A stretch of 64,000 nt of DNA, from positions 124,001 through 188,000 of the forward strand of contig CBDFGV010000002.1 in assembly GCA_965247245.1 (NCBI GenBank), written 5' to 3'. Numbering within the stretch: position 1 is the first letter of the stretch; the number at the start of each line of letters is the position of its first letter. This DNA comes from Tectiglobus sp965247245. Its GTDB lineage: Bacteria > Pseudomonadota > Alphaproteobacteria > Rhizobiales > Hyphomicrobiaceae. Below the pieces are notes generated by a model. That model was not told the DNA's origin. It worked only from the letters and a program-made list of their open reading frames with translations, and made no database searches. Of the stretch, positions 45,668 to 55,114 are shown one piece after another. Made by a program: the position numbers and the translations under genes.

Positions 45668-46645
45668 ATGCCATCCAACACTTCTAAGCGAGCCCTTATT
45701 GTCGGCGTGACGGGGCAAGACGGTGCGTATCTTGCGCGACTATTGCTCGAGAAGGGCTATGTTGTGTTTGGAACGTCGCGCGACGCAGATTTGGCAAACT
45801 TGGCAGGTCTGAGAGCACTGGGCATTTCTGAGCAGGTTCAGCTGTCGTCGATGTCGCCAACTGACTTCCGCTCTGTGTTTTCTGTCATCACCAGCACAAA
45901 GCCGTCAGAAATCTATAATCTCGCGGGTCAATCATCGGTCGGATTGTCGTTCGCACTGCCCGCTGAGACGATGGAGAGTATCGTTACAGGTACGCTCAAT
46001 CTGCTTGAGGCCGTTAGGCTCGTTGATCCGAGCATCCGGTTTTACAATGCCGGCTCTTCTGAGTGCTTTGGTGACACGAACGGTGAAGCAGCGACAGAGG
46101 ACACGGCCTTCCGACCACGCAGCCCTTACGGTGTCGCTAAAGCGGCGGCATTCTGGCAGGTTGCCAACTACCGTGAGGCCTACGGGCTTTTCTGTTCATC
46201 CGGTATCCTGTTCAACCATGAGAGCCCTATACGTCCTGCGAGATTTGTTACTCGCAAGATCGTCTCCAGCGTTGCGCGCATCGCACGCGGTAGCGGTGAA
46301 AAATTGTCGCTTGGAAACCTGGAAATCTCACGTGACTGGGGCGCGGCACAAGAATATGTCGATGCCATGTGGCGCATGCTTCAAATTGAAAGAGCAGGCG
46401 ACTACGTAATCGCGACCGGTCAATCGACTACGTTGCAAACATTTGTTGAGCAGGCCTTCGCTGCAGCTGAACTTGATTGGCGTGACTACGTGATCGTCGA
46501 CGAGACTTTGCTGAGACCAACAGACATTCTCGTCTCTAAGGGAGACGCAGGCAAAGCCGCCGAGCAACTTGGCTGGCGGGCACAAACCAAACTGCCCGAG
46601 TTAATTCAGCAACTCGTTGCGGCTGAAATGCAAAGGGCATCCTAG
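45668..46645 (+). CDS. GDP-mannose 4,6-dehydratase-like SDR enzyme
   Basis: 325 residues from ATG 45668. ALIVGVTGQDGAYLARLLL and the Tyr154-x3-Lys158 pair in RSPYGVAKAAAFW, NYREAYGLFCSSGILFNHESP and SLGNLEISRDWGAA follow the GMD pattern closely, but the loop after the nucleotide motif is different (TSRDADLANLAGLR instead of RRRSS). It may be a second dehydratase or a GDP-4-keto-6-deoxymannose reductase (RMD). A canonical gmd lies 1.2 kb downstream, so the two probably use related GDP-sugars. Confidence 0.85.
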   Translation: MPSNTSKRALIVGVTGQDGAYLARLLLEKGYVVFGTSRDADLANLAGLRALGISEQVQLSSMSPTDFRSVFSVITSTKPSEIYNLAGQSSVGLSFALPAETMESIVTGTLNLLEAVRLVDPSIRFYNAGSSECFGDTNGEAATEDTAFRPRSPYGVAKAAAFWQVANYREAYGLFCSSGILFNHESPIRPARFVTRKIVSSVARIARGSGEKLSLGNLEISRDWGAAQEYVDAMWRMLQIERAGDYVIATGQSTTLQTFVEQAFAAAELDWRDYVIVDETLLRPTDILVSKGDAGKAAEQLGWRAQTKLPELIQQLVAAEMQRAS

Positions 46646-46649
46646 GGCC

Positions 46650-47777
46650 ATGGTACTCCGCCAAATGGCAAGACCACTCAAGAGCGCGTTTTACAGCACA
46701 AAGGGTGTGTCGCATGAAGTCCTTTGGCAAATCGGGCTCGCTCGGAAGGGTACACCTGTCTCTATTGTCATCGAAAAGGCCGACTGGGCCATACGGTGGT
46801 ATGGTGAGTTTACTAGCCAAGCGGCCAACGCAATAGCACCGGGCATCTCATCGGTGAGCAATGATCCGGCAAGTCTTAGAAGTGGTATTGTTGAGTTTGG
46901 GTCGCAGTACCAGTTCGTTGAGTGGGCTGACCGCGTCCCCGGTCGATGTTCGCTGGTCTCAACGTTCTTTCATGGCAAACCAGAAGATGGACCCGCTGTC
47001 GAACGTCACATCGAACAGTTCCTGAAACTTGAACGTCATCTTAGCAAGGTCATTTGTTCAGCTTCGATCGTTCGTAACCGGTTGCTTGACTGGGGCGTCG
47101 CTCCTGAGAAACTGAGCCTGATTCCGATTGGCTGCGAGACAAACCGTTTCGTACCGCCAACGGCGCAGCAGCGCGATGATGTCCGTCGCAGGTTTGATAT
47201 ACCTTCCGACGCTCTGGTCATTGGATCTTTCCAAAAGGATGGCGAGGGTTGGGACAAAGGGCTGGAACCCAAGCTGATAAAGGGCCCGGACATCTTTCTG
47301 GCTACGGTCGAACGCTTGAGGCGCCATCATCCGGTTTTTGTGTTTCTTACAGGGCCTGCGCGAGGTTATGTCATGCAGGGCCTAGAGAACTTAGGCATAC
47401 CCTATGTCCACCACTTCGCGACTGATCGAGATGATCTCGCACATTGCTATCATGCGCTTGATCTTTACCTTGTGACCAGCCGTGAAGAAGGTGGGCCAAT
47501 GGCTCTGATGGAGAGTATGGCGTCGCACGTTCCGATCGTGTCTACACCCGTCGGAATGGCACCCGACCTAATATCTGATGGGAGTAGTGGGGGCTTAACA
47601 AGCTCGGTTGATCCTGATGAAATTGCAAGTAAAGCCGAGTTCTTCTTGGGCCTAAGCGAAGACAAGCGTGCACAGATGAAGACGATGGCACGAGATAGCG
47701 TCTTGCAAGCGGACTGGAGCGTAGTAGGACGTCGACAACTTGAGGAAGTATGGCAGCCTTTGCTGCAGAACAGCTAA
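46650..47777 (+). CDS. Glycosyltransferase, GT4-like
   Basis: 375 residues from ATG 46650. The second domain has VFLTGPARGYVMQGLE, DLYLVTSREEGGPMALMESMASHVPIVSTPVG (E-x7-E region EEGGPMALMES) and a C-terminal DPDEIASKAEFFLGL. LSLIPIGCETNRFVPP is the typical domain boundary. It lies between the GMD-like gene and gmd, so a GDP-deoxysugar donor is plausible but unproven. Cytoplasmic face of the membrane. Confidence 0.87.
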   Translation: MVLRQMARPLKSAFYSTKGVSHEVLWQIGLARKGTPVSIVIEKADWAIRWYGEFTSQAANAIAPGISSVSNDPASLRSGIVEFGSQYQFVEWADRVPGRCSLVSTFFHGKPEDGPAVERHIEQFLKLERHLSKVICSASIVRNRLLDWGVAPEKLSLIPIGCETNRFVPPTAQQRDDVRRRFDIPSDALVIGSFQKDGEGWDKGLEPKLIKGPDIFLATVERLRRHHPVFVFLTGPARGYVMQGLENLGIPYVHHFATDRDDLAHCYHALDLYLVTSREEGGPMALMESMASHVPIVSTPVGMAPDLISDGSSGGLTSSVDPDEIASKAEFFLGLSEDKRAQMKTMARDSVLQADWSVVGRRQLEEVWQPLLQNS

Positions 47778-47819
47778 ATCTCGCGAGACAATCGGACTGC
47801 CAACGGAGCACAAAGTCGT

Positions 47820-48893
47820 ATGAAGGGGAAAGTAGCGCTTATTACAGGTGTAACTGGGCAGGACGGTGCCTATTTGGCGGAGCTTTTGATCGCTAAGGGG
47901 TATCTCGTTCACGGTATCCGAAGGCGTTCGTCTCTGTTTAATACCCAGCGGGTTGAGCATCTCTATCAAGATCCTCACGACGATGATCTGCGCTTTATCA
48001 TGCACTATGGTGACATGACGGATTCAACCAATCTCATCCGGATCATCCAAGAAACGCAACCCGACGAGATTTACAACCTGGCCGCCCAATCGCACGTCCG
48101 GGTTTCTTTCGAGTCGCCAGAGTATACAGCCAACTCAGATGCGCTCGGCGCGATCCGCCTCCTGGAAGCCTTGCGCATTTTGAAGTTGGAAGACAAGACC
48201 CGATTTTACCAAGCCTCTACGTCTGAGCTTTACGGCCTCGTACAGGAAACTCCGCAAAGAGAAACGACCCCGTTCTATCCGCGCTCACCTTACGCAGTTG
48301 CAAAACTTTACGCATACTGGATCACGGTTAACTACCGCGAGGCCTATGGTATTCACGCTTCCAATGGGATTCTTTTCAATCACGAAAGCCCGAAGCGCGG
48401 AGAAACATTTGTCACGCGGAAGATTACGCGCGCCGTTGCTGCGATCTCTCGAGGACTCCAGCAGCGCCTCTATCTGGGCAATCTAGATGCCAAACGTGAC
48501 TGGGGCCATGCGCGTGACTATGTCGAAGGCATGTGGCGGATCGTGCAACATGACAAGCCTGATGACTTCGTTCTAGCAACCGGAGAAACACATTCAGTTC
48601 GTGAGTTTGTCGAGTCGTCGTTCGCTCAAGTGCAACGTCGTATTGCATGGTCGGGCGAGGGTGTCGATGAGAAGGGACGCGATGCTGAAACGGGTGAGTT
48701 GCTAGTTGAAATTGATCCACGTTACTTCCGCCCAACCGAGGTTGATCTTCTTCTCGGGGATGCGTCAAAGGCCAGACGCGAACTGGGTTGGGCGCCCACA
48801 ATTTCATTCCGGGATCTCGTTGCAGAAATGGTTGCAAGCGATCTCAAAGCAATCGATGAGCCGAAGCCCGCTGGTCATGAGCGTGACCTTTGA
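47820..48893 (+). CDS. gmd: GDP-mannose 4,6-dehydratase
   Basis: 357 residues, the normal GMD length. LITGVTGQDGAYLAELL (7-23), GIRRRSSLFNTQRVEHLY, HYGDMTDSTNLIR, STSELYG and Tyr158-x3-Lys162 in RSPYAVAKLYAYW are diagnostic. It converts GDP-mannose to GDP-4-keto-6-deoxymannose with NADP. Followed 27 bases later by the GDP-fucose synthase gene, forming the standard two-step route to GDP-L-fucose. Confidence 0.96.
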   Translation: MKGKVALITGVTGQDGAYLAELLIAKGYLVHGIRRRSSLFNTQRVEHLYQDPHDDDLRFIMHYGDMTDSTNLIRIIQETQPDEIYNLAAQSHVRVSFESPEYTANSDALGAIRLLEALRILKLEDKTRFYQASTSELYGLVQETPQRETTPFYPRSPYAVAKLYAYWITVNYREAYGIHASNGILFNHESPKRGETFVTRKITRAVAAISRGLQQRLYLGNLDAKRDWGHARDYVEGMWRIVQHDKPDDFVLATGETHSVREFVESSFAQVQRRIAWSGEGVDEKGRDAETGELLVEIDPRYFRPTEVDLLLGDASKARRELGWAPTISFRDLVAEMVASDLKAIDEPKPAGHERDL

Positions 48894-48920
48894 CCAGCAG
48901 GGCTACTCAAGATAGGTCGA

Positions 48921-49865
48921 ATGTTTGACCTGAAAGACCAACGCGTATTTGTGGCAGGCCACCGCGGCATGGTTGGTTCGGCCGTGGTCCGTCGGCTTGA
49001 GACCGTCGACTGTGAGGTTCTCACGGTGCCGCGGAGCGCATTGGACTTAACCCGACAGTCCGACGTTGAAGACTGGTTCCGAACAAACAAGCCGGACGTG
49101 GTTGTGCTTGCGGCCGCCAAGGTCGGCGGCATCCACGCTAATAATGAACGACCTGTTGATTTTCTTGCAGACAATCTCTCGATGGAATTGAATGTCGTTC
49201 GGTCAAGTTTCGAGAACAATTGCAAAAAGCTTCTCTTCCTCGGTTCAACATGCATCTATCCGAAACTTGCAAGTCAACCGATGGCGGAGTCGGAGCTGTT
49301 GACCGGTCCACTGGAGCCGACGAACGAGTGGTATGCGATCGCCAAGATCGCGGGCATCAAATTGTGCCAGGCCTTTCGTCAACAGTATGGCTCGAACTTT
49401 ATCAGTGCGATGCCGACCAATCTGTATGGCCCAGGCGACAATTATCACCCCGAGGACAGCCACGTTGTTGCGGCACTTATCCGTCGATTTCATGAAGCTA
49501 AGCTGTCGCGTGCCGCTGAGGTCGTCGTTTGGGGAACAGGCACACCCCGTCGCGAGTTCCTTCACGTCGACGATCTAGCTGATGCCTGTATCTTCCTTTT
49601 GGAAAACTACTCTGACGGCGAGATCGTCAATATCGGTTGGGGCAGTGACATCGCCATTGGCGAGTTTGCGAAATTGATTGCCGATATTGTTGGTTTTCAA
49701 GGTCGGATCGTTTTCGATCATTCTCGACCAGACGGCACGCCTCGAAAGCTTGTTGACACAGCGCGGTTGAACTCTCTCGGCTGGGCACCGAAGATTAGGC
49801 TGAGAGATGGTTTGGAGCGGACCTATCAAGACTATACTGCCTTGCATCAGGTTGAGGCTACCTAG
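48921..49865 (+). CDS. fcl: GDP-L-fucose synthase
   Basis: 314 residues. VFVAGHRGMVGSAVVRRLE, the KVGGIHANNERPVDFL block, FLGSTCIYPKLASQPM and Tyr138-x3-Lys142 (EWYAIAKIAGIKLC) identify the bifunctional epimerase/reductase (Fcl/WcaG) that makes GDP-L-fucose. HVDDLADACIFLLENY and the RPDGTPRKL block follow. It pairs with gmd; fucose is thus a probable component of the glycan. Confidence 0.96.
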   Translation: MFDLKDQRVFVAGHRGMVGSAVVRRLETVDCEVLTVPRSALDLTRQSDVEDWFRTNKPDVVVLAAAKVGGIHANNERPVDFLADNLSMELNVVRSSFENNCKKLLFLGSTCIYPKLASQPMAESELLTGPLEPTNEWYAIAKIAGIKLCQAFRQQYGSNFISAMPTNLYGPGDNYHPEDSHVVAALIRRFHEAKLSRAAEVVVWGTGTPRREFLHVDDLADACIFLLENYSDGEIVNIGWGSDIAIGEFAKLIADIVGFQGRIVFDHSRPDGTPRKLVDTARLNSLGWAPKIRLRDGLERTYQDYTALHQVEAT

Positions 49866-49909
49866 TCTGTTGGGCAAATTACTCCAGGTGTATAGGTCAC
49901 ACTCGTAAA

Positions 49910-51022
49910 TTGGCTGCAACCGGTCAGCGAGACCCAACCGCGAAACGGCTCGCGCGTGCGGCCTACCGCAATCTTCGGGGGCTTCACACAACAGTCGATG
50001 CTGTCTTGCCAAGACACGCGCAGACTCGTGTCTTCTATGGTGGAGCGCTGTCCGGGAATGTTGGCGGCCCGCTCGTTAAAGTTCAGCGGTTGAGCGAGTA
50101 CTTTCCCAACACGCCGTGGCGCTATGATCTCGTTTATTTGCTGAGTAACACACCGTACTTGCCGCAATACGCGCTTGATCTACTCAAGTGGCGCCACGTA
50201 CCGATTGTACTCAATCAAAACGGGGTCTTTTATCCCGCTTGGTTTCCTGGTGATTGGAAAAGCCAGAACAAACGGATGCAAATCTATCATCGAAATGCTG
50301 ACTGGGTGTTCTATCAAAGCCAATTCTGCAAAGAGTGTTGCGCGCAGTTCCTCGGCGGTCGGCCTGGCGGTGGCGAAGTTTTGTACAATGCCGTCGACTG
50401 CAATCGCTTCAAACCTGGCACAAATCGTCGATCGCGCTTCCGCTTTCTCCACACTGGCAAAATTGGACGGCATATGGCCTACAGGGTGGAAGCAGCGATC
50501 AACGGCCTCGCTGCAGCGGTCGCATCGGGTTTCGACGGAGAGTTACTGATCGCGGGTTCACTCGATGCATGGGCAAGGGACGCCGCTGACCGTGCGGTTG
50601 AAGAACGTGGTCTCGCTGATCGAGTGATTTTCCGAGGAGCGTTCACTCAAGCCGAAGCCCCCGGCATCTACTCAGATGCAGATGCCTATATCTCAATGAC
50701 ATACAATGATGCCTGCCCGAATGCCGTACTTGAAGCATTGGCCTGTGGTCTTCCGGTCGTGCACTCCAATAGTGGCGGTGTTCCGGAGCTAGTTGGCAGT
50801 GAAGCTGGTGTCGGCGTTGATTGTCCGCAGTCTTTCGAGCAAGTCCACGTGCCTGATCCAGACGCCATTGGCCAGGCTATGATCTCAGTGGTCGAGAATC
50901 ACGCGAAGATGTCGATCGCAGCTCGTGAGAGATGTGTTGAACGATTCGACATAAAACACTGGATCAACCGGCATTCAGAAGTTTTCGCAGAACTCCTAGG
51001 AAATCAGGGAATACGACATTGA
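49910..51022 (+). CDS. Glycosyltransferase, GT4-like
   Basis: 370 residues, TTG start. FYGGALSGNVGGPLVKVQRL at the N-terminus, the LYNAVDCNRFKPG boundary, FLHTGKIGRH, and DAYISMTYNDACPNAVLEALACGLPVVHSNSGGVPELVG define a GT-B family 4 enzyme. It follows gmd-fcl, so a GDP-fucose donor is possible. TTGA overlap with the next methyltransferase gene indicates coupled translation. Confidence 0.88.
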   Translation: MAATGQRDPTAKRLARAAYRNLRGLHTTVDAVLPRHAQTRVFYGGALSGNVGGPLVKVQRLSEYFPNTPWRYDLVYLLSNTPYLPQYALDLLKWRHVPIVLNQNGVFYPAWFPGDWKSQNKRMQIYHRNADWVFYQSQFCKECCAQFLGGRPGGGEVLYNAVDCNRFKPGTNRRSRFRFLHTGKIGRHMAYRVEAAINGLAAAVASGFDGELLIAGSLDAWARDAADRAVEERGLADRVIFRGAFTQAEAPGIYSDADAYISMTYNDACPNAVLEALACGLPVVHSNSGGVPELVGSEAGVGVDCPQSFEQVHVPDPDAIGQAMISVVENHAKMSIAARERCVERFDIKHWINRHSEVFAELLGNQGIRH

Positions 51023-51774
51023 GATCAGCTGTACTCGGGATCGCCAGTGCGATTGCAACGGTTTGGCAGCTGTTACCGGCCAAATGGCGAGAACTGTTTG
51101 TCACTGGGCTATTCATCCTTGAATCGCGCGGCAATGCGAAAAGTGGGCTTAAGCAGCTCTTCGCAATTGAGGATCGGCTTGACTGGGTCATTAGCGAAAG
51201 AGCCATGGCTTACGAAGGCGGTATTCATCCAAAGCACCGCCTGATCCGGTATCATCAATTCTTTGTCTCAAATATTGCGCCCGGGTCGAAGGTGCTCGAC
51301 ATCGGTTGTGGGAACGGTGCAGTGGCACGCTCAATTGCGTCCCAGGTGGATGACACAATCGTGGTTGGTGTCGATCGAAACCTTCCGAGACTAACGGAAG
51401 CGCGCGAAAAGAATACGCTCCCAAATCTCAGTTTTGCTGAAGGAGATGCCCGCCGCGACCTGCCGGAAGGCCATTGGGACGTGATTGTGCTGTCCAATAT
51501 TCTTGAACATATCGAAGATCGCGTTGGCCTTCTCACTGACATTGTTCGCCAGGCTGATCCGGATCAATTTCTCATCAGGGTGCCGCATTTCGAGCGCGAC
51601 TGGTCCATGGCCATGCGGAAGGAAGTTGGCGCAAACTATTTTTCGGACGAAGAACACTTTATTGAGCCAACGCTCGCCGAGCTAGAAGATGAAATCCACT
51701 TGGCTGGCCTATCCGCATTAAAGAGCCAAACCGTCTGGGGCGAGATTTGGATGGTGTGCGGCCGCCAGACGTGA
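51019..51774 (+). CDS. SAM-dependent methyltransferase, class I
   Basis: 251 residues, TTG start overlapping the GT stop. A short hydrophobic N-terminus (SAVLGIASAIATVWQLLP) is followed by VLDIGCGNGAVARSIA as motif I, VVGVDRNLPRLTEA as motif II, and WDVIVLSNILEHIEDR. LIRVPHFERDWSMAMRKEVG is shared by methyltransferases in polysaccharide loci. It may cap or decorate the glycan with an O-methyl group. Substrate unproven. Confidence 0.88.
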   Translation: MRSAVLGIASAIATVWQLLPAKWRELFVTGLFILESRGNAKSGLKQLFAIEDRLDWVISERAMAYEGGIHPKHRLIRYHQFFVSNIAPGSKVLDIGCGNGAVARSIASQVDDTIVVGVDRNLPRLTEAREKNTLPNLSFAEGDARRDLPEGHWDVIVLSNILEHIEDRVGLLTDIVRQADPDQFLIRVPHFERDWSMAMRKEVGANYFSDEEHFIEPTLAELEDEIHLAGLSALKSQTVWGEIWMVCGRQT

Positions 51775-52676
51775 CTCAACACCAAGCCACAGCAGGAGAG
51801 AATGTTGCTGGTCGCGAACTCGTGTCAGTTGTTATCCCTTGCTACAACACGCATCAGTATCTGACCCAGACGATAGAAAGCGTCCGCAAACAGTCTTACT
51901 CGCCGATTGAAATCATACTGGTCGACGATGGTTCGACTGATCCAGAGACGTTATCTGCACTCGCTAATGTCGGATCAGATGTGCGCGTCATACGGCAGGA
52001 TAACAAAGGCCTTCCAGGCGCGCGCAACACCGGCATCTCAGCTGCCAACGGCGAGTTCATCCTCCCCCTGGACGCTGACGATTGGCTGGATAAGACGGCA
52101 ATCAGCGAGATGCACAGTGCAATGACGTCAGCCAATGGTACCGTTGCCATTTTCTGCGATATGCAAATGGCGGGTAGCGTTACAGGTGTGTTGAAGAAGA
52201 ATTTTAATTTTTTCGAGCAGCTTTTTTTCAATCAATTGCCTTACTGTTTGCTCTACCGAAAAAACGTATGGGACCAGGTCGGCCAATATGATGAAAGCAT
52301 GCGAAAAGGCTATGAAGATTGGGACTTCAATATCCGGTTAGGAAAGCTTGGAGTGATCCAGCGCGTTGCGCGACCGCTATTCAACTATCGGATCCTGGCT
52401 ACCGGAATGCTTGTTTCGATGTCTAATAGACATCATTGCGATTTATGGCTCGCCATCCGAAGAAAGCACCCTGACCTGTACGCGGCAACGAAACTGTTCG
52501 AGCTTTGGAAAAACTGGCGGCGAAAGCCGTCAACATATCCGCTGCCACTGTATTTTGTGTGGCTCATGATCAACCAGGTCATGCCTCTGAGCTGGTCGAA
52601 TTCAATCTTTAGAACGCTACGCAAAAACTCACAATCACGCCGGGTCGGGCACGTGTCTGCCGGGAGTAATCTCTGA
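51771..52676 (+). CDS. Glycosyltransferase family 2
   Basis: 301 residues from GTG 51771 (GTGA overlap); TTG 51747 is in frame upstream. SVVIPCYNTHQYLTQTIESV, LVDDGSTDPETL, NKGLPGARNTGI and LPLDADDWLD hold the GT-A nucleotide and DxD features, with KGYEDWDFNIRL as the catalytic EDWDF block. It is the last plus-strand gene of the locus, and its 3' end overlaps the converging ligase-like gene by 42 bases. Donor unknown. Confidence 0.92.
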   Translation: MTQHQATAGENVAGRELVSVVIPCYNTHQYLTQTIESVRKQSYSPIEIILVDDGSTDPETLSALANVGSDVRVIRQDNKGLPGARNTGISAANGEFILPLDADDWLDKTAISEMHSAMTSANGTVAIFCDMQMAGSVTGVLKKNFNFFEQLFFNQLPYCLLYRKNVWDQVGQYDESMRKGYEDWDFNIRLGKLGVIQRVARPLFNYRILATGMLVSMSNRHHCDLWLAIRRKHPDLYAATKLFELWKNWRRKPSTYPLPLYFVWLMINQVMPLSWSNSIFRTLRKNSQSRRVGHVSAGSNL

Positions 52677-53981
52677 CGATACGTCGCTCGTAAATTTTGA
52701 GTCGAAATTTTTTGCGGCCGCCAGCATGGCGGCCGTAAACGTTATTGCACTGATGTACCAGATCTCATACAGGCCGAAACTCGCAATCGACGTCACAGTC
52801 GCAACTGCGACCGTTGCCAAATAGAACTTGGCGCTGCTTTGGGGTAGTCGCGCGATTCCCATCAACATTGATCCCACCCACATCAGGACAAACAGGCAAC
52901 CGACAATGCCGTACTCGTACAAGATCTGCAGGTAGATGTTGTGAGGATGGTGTCCGGTTCGCAATTGATAGTTTGTCGTTTCAATATATGGCAGATCAAA
53001 ACCACGAGCTGCATCGAGCGGTCGAGTTGAGCCAACACCAACACCTATCAGCGGTGATTCCTCAATTCGGTCGGCCGTATACTTCCACAATACTATCCGA
53101 TGACGTAGCGAACCAGGCAACTCCTCATTGAGATGTTGTGATCGGTCAAACAACATCTGACTCACCGGAACCACGGCAACAAAGATCGCGATCCAGGCCA
53201 GCGCGATTGAAACCGCGACTAGGCGCACCGGTAAAACCATAGTTAGGCAGAACACACATATGCCGACGACAAATGCAATCATCGTCGTCTCATGATGCGA
53301 CTGCAGGACCGCGGCCGTTGTCATTCCGATCATGAGAACGGTGAACAGGCGACGCGGGCCGTTGTCCAATTGATGTCTCGCTATCCATAAGACGGGCCAC
53401 ACTAATAACGAGATAGTCGTCATGTTCCAGTTGGTCCGAAAGGCACGGACCCTGCTGACATGCTCCCAATCGATAGATGGCCCCGCTGCCCCCCAAGTCA
53501 CGGCTTGAAACGGCCAAAAAAGTATACGTTTCATCGCGTGATTGGTTGTTTCTTCGATGAAAGCGTAGACAAGAAAAATTGTGAAGGCGACCAGCGTAGC
53601 TCTCGTTAAATGCGTCAGAACCGATCGATCCAGCGATGATAGGAGAAGCTTTACGAGAAGATAGCCAGTAAGCAGGGCCAACAAGATTGCGAAGGCTCTG
53701 ACGCCCCAATAGAGGTCGGCAGCCCATAGCAGTGTGGCTAGTGAGAGCAACAGAGCCAGTGCAGCAAAATTAGTGATGGTCGATGGGCGACCAAGCTTCA
53801 GCTCTGTGCCACTCAGTCGTATTGCTGCTACCAATCCGGCGAGGAAAATCAGAGATGCTCCCCCCGAAGCCCATGCTGTCGTTGTAACCAAGCCGACAGC
53901 AGTGAATGTCGACACGACGATCAGCCACTCCACCAGGCTCAATTGCCAGGTCTCGCGCAAAAACCATCGTGATACGTCCAC
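52635..53981 (-). CDS. O-antigen ligase/polymerase-like membrane protein (Wzy/WaaL)
   Basis: 448 residues with about eleven hydrophobic segments. The large periplasmic loop and the block RTGHHPHNIYLQILYEYGIVG (His-rich HHPHN followed by YEYG) are characteristic of the O-antigen ligase family, which joins or polymerises lipid-linked glycan in the periplasm. LGRPSTITNFAALALLLS and AADLYWGVRAF precede. It is on the opposite strand and tail-to-tail with the GT2 gene, so it is regulated separately. Ligase versus polymerase versus protein O-oligosaccharyltransferase cannot be told apart here. Confidence 0.88.
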   Translation of the reverse strand: MDVSRWFLRETWQLSLVEWLIVVSTFTAVGLVTTTAWASGGASLIFLAGLVAAIRLSGTELKLGRPSTITNFAALALLLSLATLLWAADLYWGVRAFAILLALLTGYLLVKLLLSSLDRSVLTHLTRATLVAFTIFLVYAFIEETTNHAMKRILFWPFQAVTWGAAGPSIDWEHVSRVRAFRTNWNMTTISLLVWPVLWIARHQLDNGPRRLFTVLMIGMTTAAVLQSHHETTMIAFVVGICVFCLTMVLPVRLVAVSIALAWIAIFVAVVPVSQMLFDRSQHLNEELPGSLRHRIVLWKYTADRIEESPLIGVGVGSTRPLDAARGFDLPYIETTNYQLRTGHHPHNIYLQILYEYGIVGCLFVLMWVGSMLMGIARLPQSSAKFYLATVAVATVTSIASFGLYEIWYISAITFTAAMLAAAKNFDSKFTSDVSSEITPGRHVPDPA

Positions 53982-54106
53982 TACCTGTGTTCCTTCATGG
54001 CAAGTGCCTCAGTTCAAGAGCACGCTACTGTTTTTGCGGATCAATCGGCGAGCCATCCAAAAAGATAACGTTACCCAAGAATACTGAATGAATACAGTGC
54101 CGGAGC

Positions 54107-54475
54107 TTATTCCATCACTTCTTCATCGTCGGCACCAAACCGCACAAATAACCATCCAATCGCTCCCCAAAAAAAGAACGAAATGATTGCAGCCAACACA
54201 CACAATCCTGCCAAGTCGAGTGCCTGTTCGACCGATCGGTACCGTCCAGTTGTAAAGCGGGCCCAATCGGCAGAGTTAGTTATCTGAGAACGAATGGCTG
54301 CCACTTCGTCTGAATTTCTACTTTGTGCATCAGTTCGAATTTGCAATTCCTGCGCAATTTCACTTCTATACTGCGCGTAATTCGTGCCTGCTGATAGGAG
54401 ACACACCACCGCCAGTCCTAGAAAGGCGATGGCGACTGACACGCCTAAACGATTGAAGCCCTGTCGAATGGTCAT
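54107..54475 (-). CDS. Small two-TM membrane protein, unrecognised
   Basis: 122 residues. Hydrophobic segments near 13-32 (VAIAFLGLAVVCLLSAGTN) and 88-110 (AGLCVLAAIISFFFWGAIGWLF) flank a polar, helical periplasmic or cytoplasmic loop; the C-terminus ends acidic (ADDEEVME). No family recognised. It lies about 125 bases upstream of the ligase-like gene on the same strand and might be transcribed with it. Confidence 0.65.
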   Translation of the reverse strand: MTIRQGFNRLGVSVAIAFLGLAVVCLLSAGTNYAQYRSEIAQELQIRTDAQSRNSDEVAAIRSQITNSADWARFTTGRYRSVEQALDLAGLCVLAAIISFFFWGAIGWLFVRFGADDEEVME

Positions 54476-54590
54476 GCCAAAGTGACCTCAATACTCACTG
54501 CAATACGGTCGGCACAATAGGCGCGACGGTTTCACTCGATCAACCACTCTGCTCCGAATTTAGATGTGGTAATTTGGCCGTTGCGTCCGG

Positions 54591-55094
54591 CTAAGGCAAC
54601 TTCCTAGTTCGCTCCGGCGGGTGATGAGTGATGGTAACCCCGTCTCCGAGTTTGACATTGCCGCCGCGCCTCACCGAACAAGCGACACCACCACGCCACT
54701 CTGGATGCAACGCCTTGCGTAGGCCCGCTTGTGCCTGGTCCATGCGCCCGCACGGTAGGAGTTGCGCTTCGACATGTAGCTCGACGTCTCCTACGCGCAG
54801 AACAGCACCACGTGCACGCGGTAGACGTATCCCCTCAACAAGCAGATTGGCCCGCCGCTCGGTCCAAGCCAGCTCAACTGGCTGTTCCAATCCATGCGAT
54901 AGATGGGCGAGTGCCGCACGCCAATCTTCGATGGCGATAACCGTTATTCTCCGCTTCGGAAACTTAGGACCCTTGTGATCACCCGCCAGGCCGCCGTCCA
55001 CAGTGATGTGGCCTTCAGTTCGAGTTTCCATAGGCGCTAGGCGTTCCGCACGGCGGGCAATTCCGATAAGTTGGCCGCGCGGAAGGACTGACAT
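54591..55094 (-). CDS. MOSC-domain protein
   Basis: 167 residues. GHITVDGGLAGDHKGPK, ERRANLLVEGIRLP, LRVGDVELHVEAQLLPCGRMD and a WRGGVACSVRRGGNVKLGD ending are the conserved blocks of the MOSC (molybdenum cofactor sulfurase C-terminal) family, which often carry a reactive Cys and handle sulfur or Moco ligands. It is stand-alone and slightly short. The NnrU-family gene lies just upstream on the same strand, 20 bases away, so they may form an operon. Confidence 0.88.
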   Translation of the reverse strand: MSVLPRGQLIGIARRAERLAPMETRTEGHITVDGGLAGDHKGPKFPKRRITVIAIEDWRAALAHLSHGLEQPVELAWTERRANLLVEGIRLPRARGAVLRVGDVELHVEAQLLPCGRMDQAQAGLRKALHPEWRGGVACSVRRGGNVKLGDGVTITHHPPERTRKLP

Positions 55095-55114
55095 GGCCTC
55101 AAGCTGGTTCCTAT

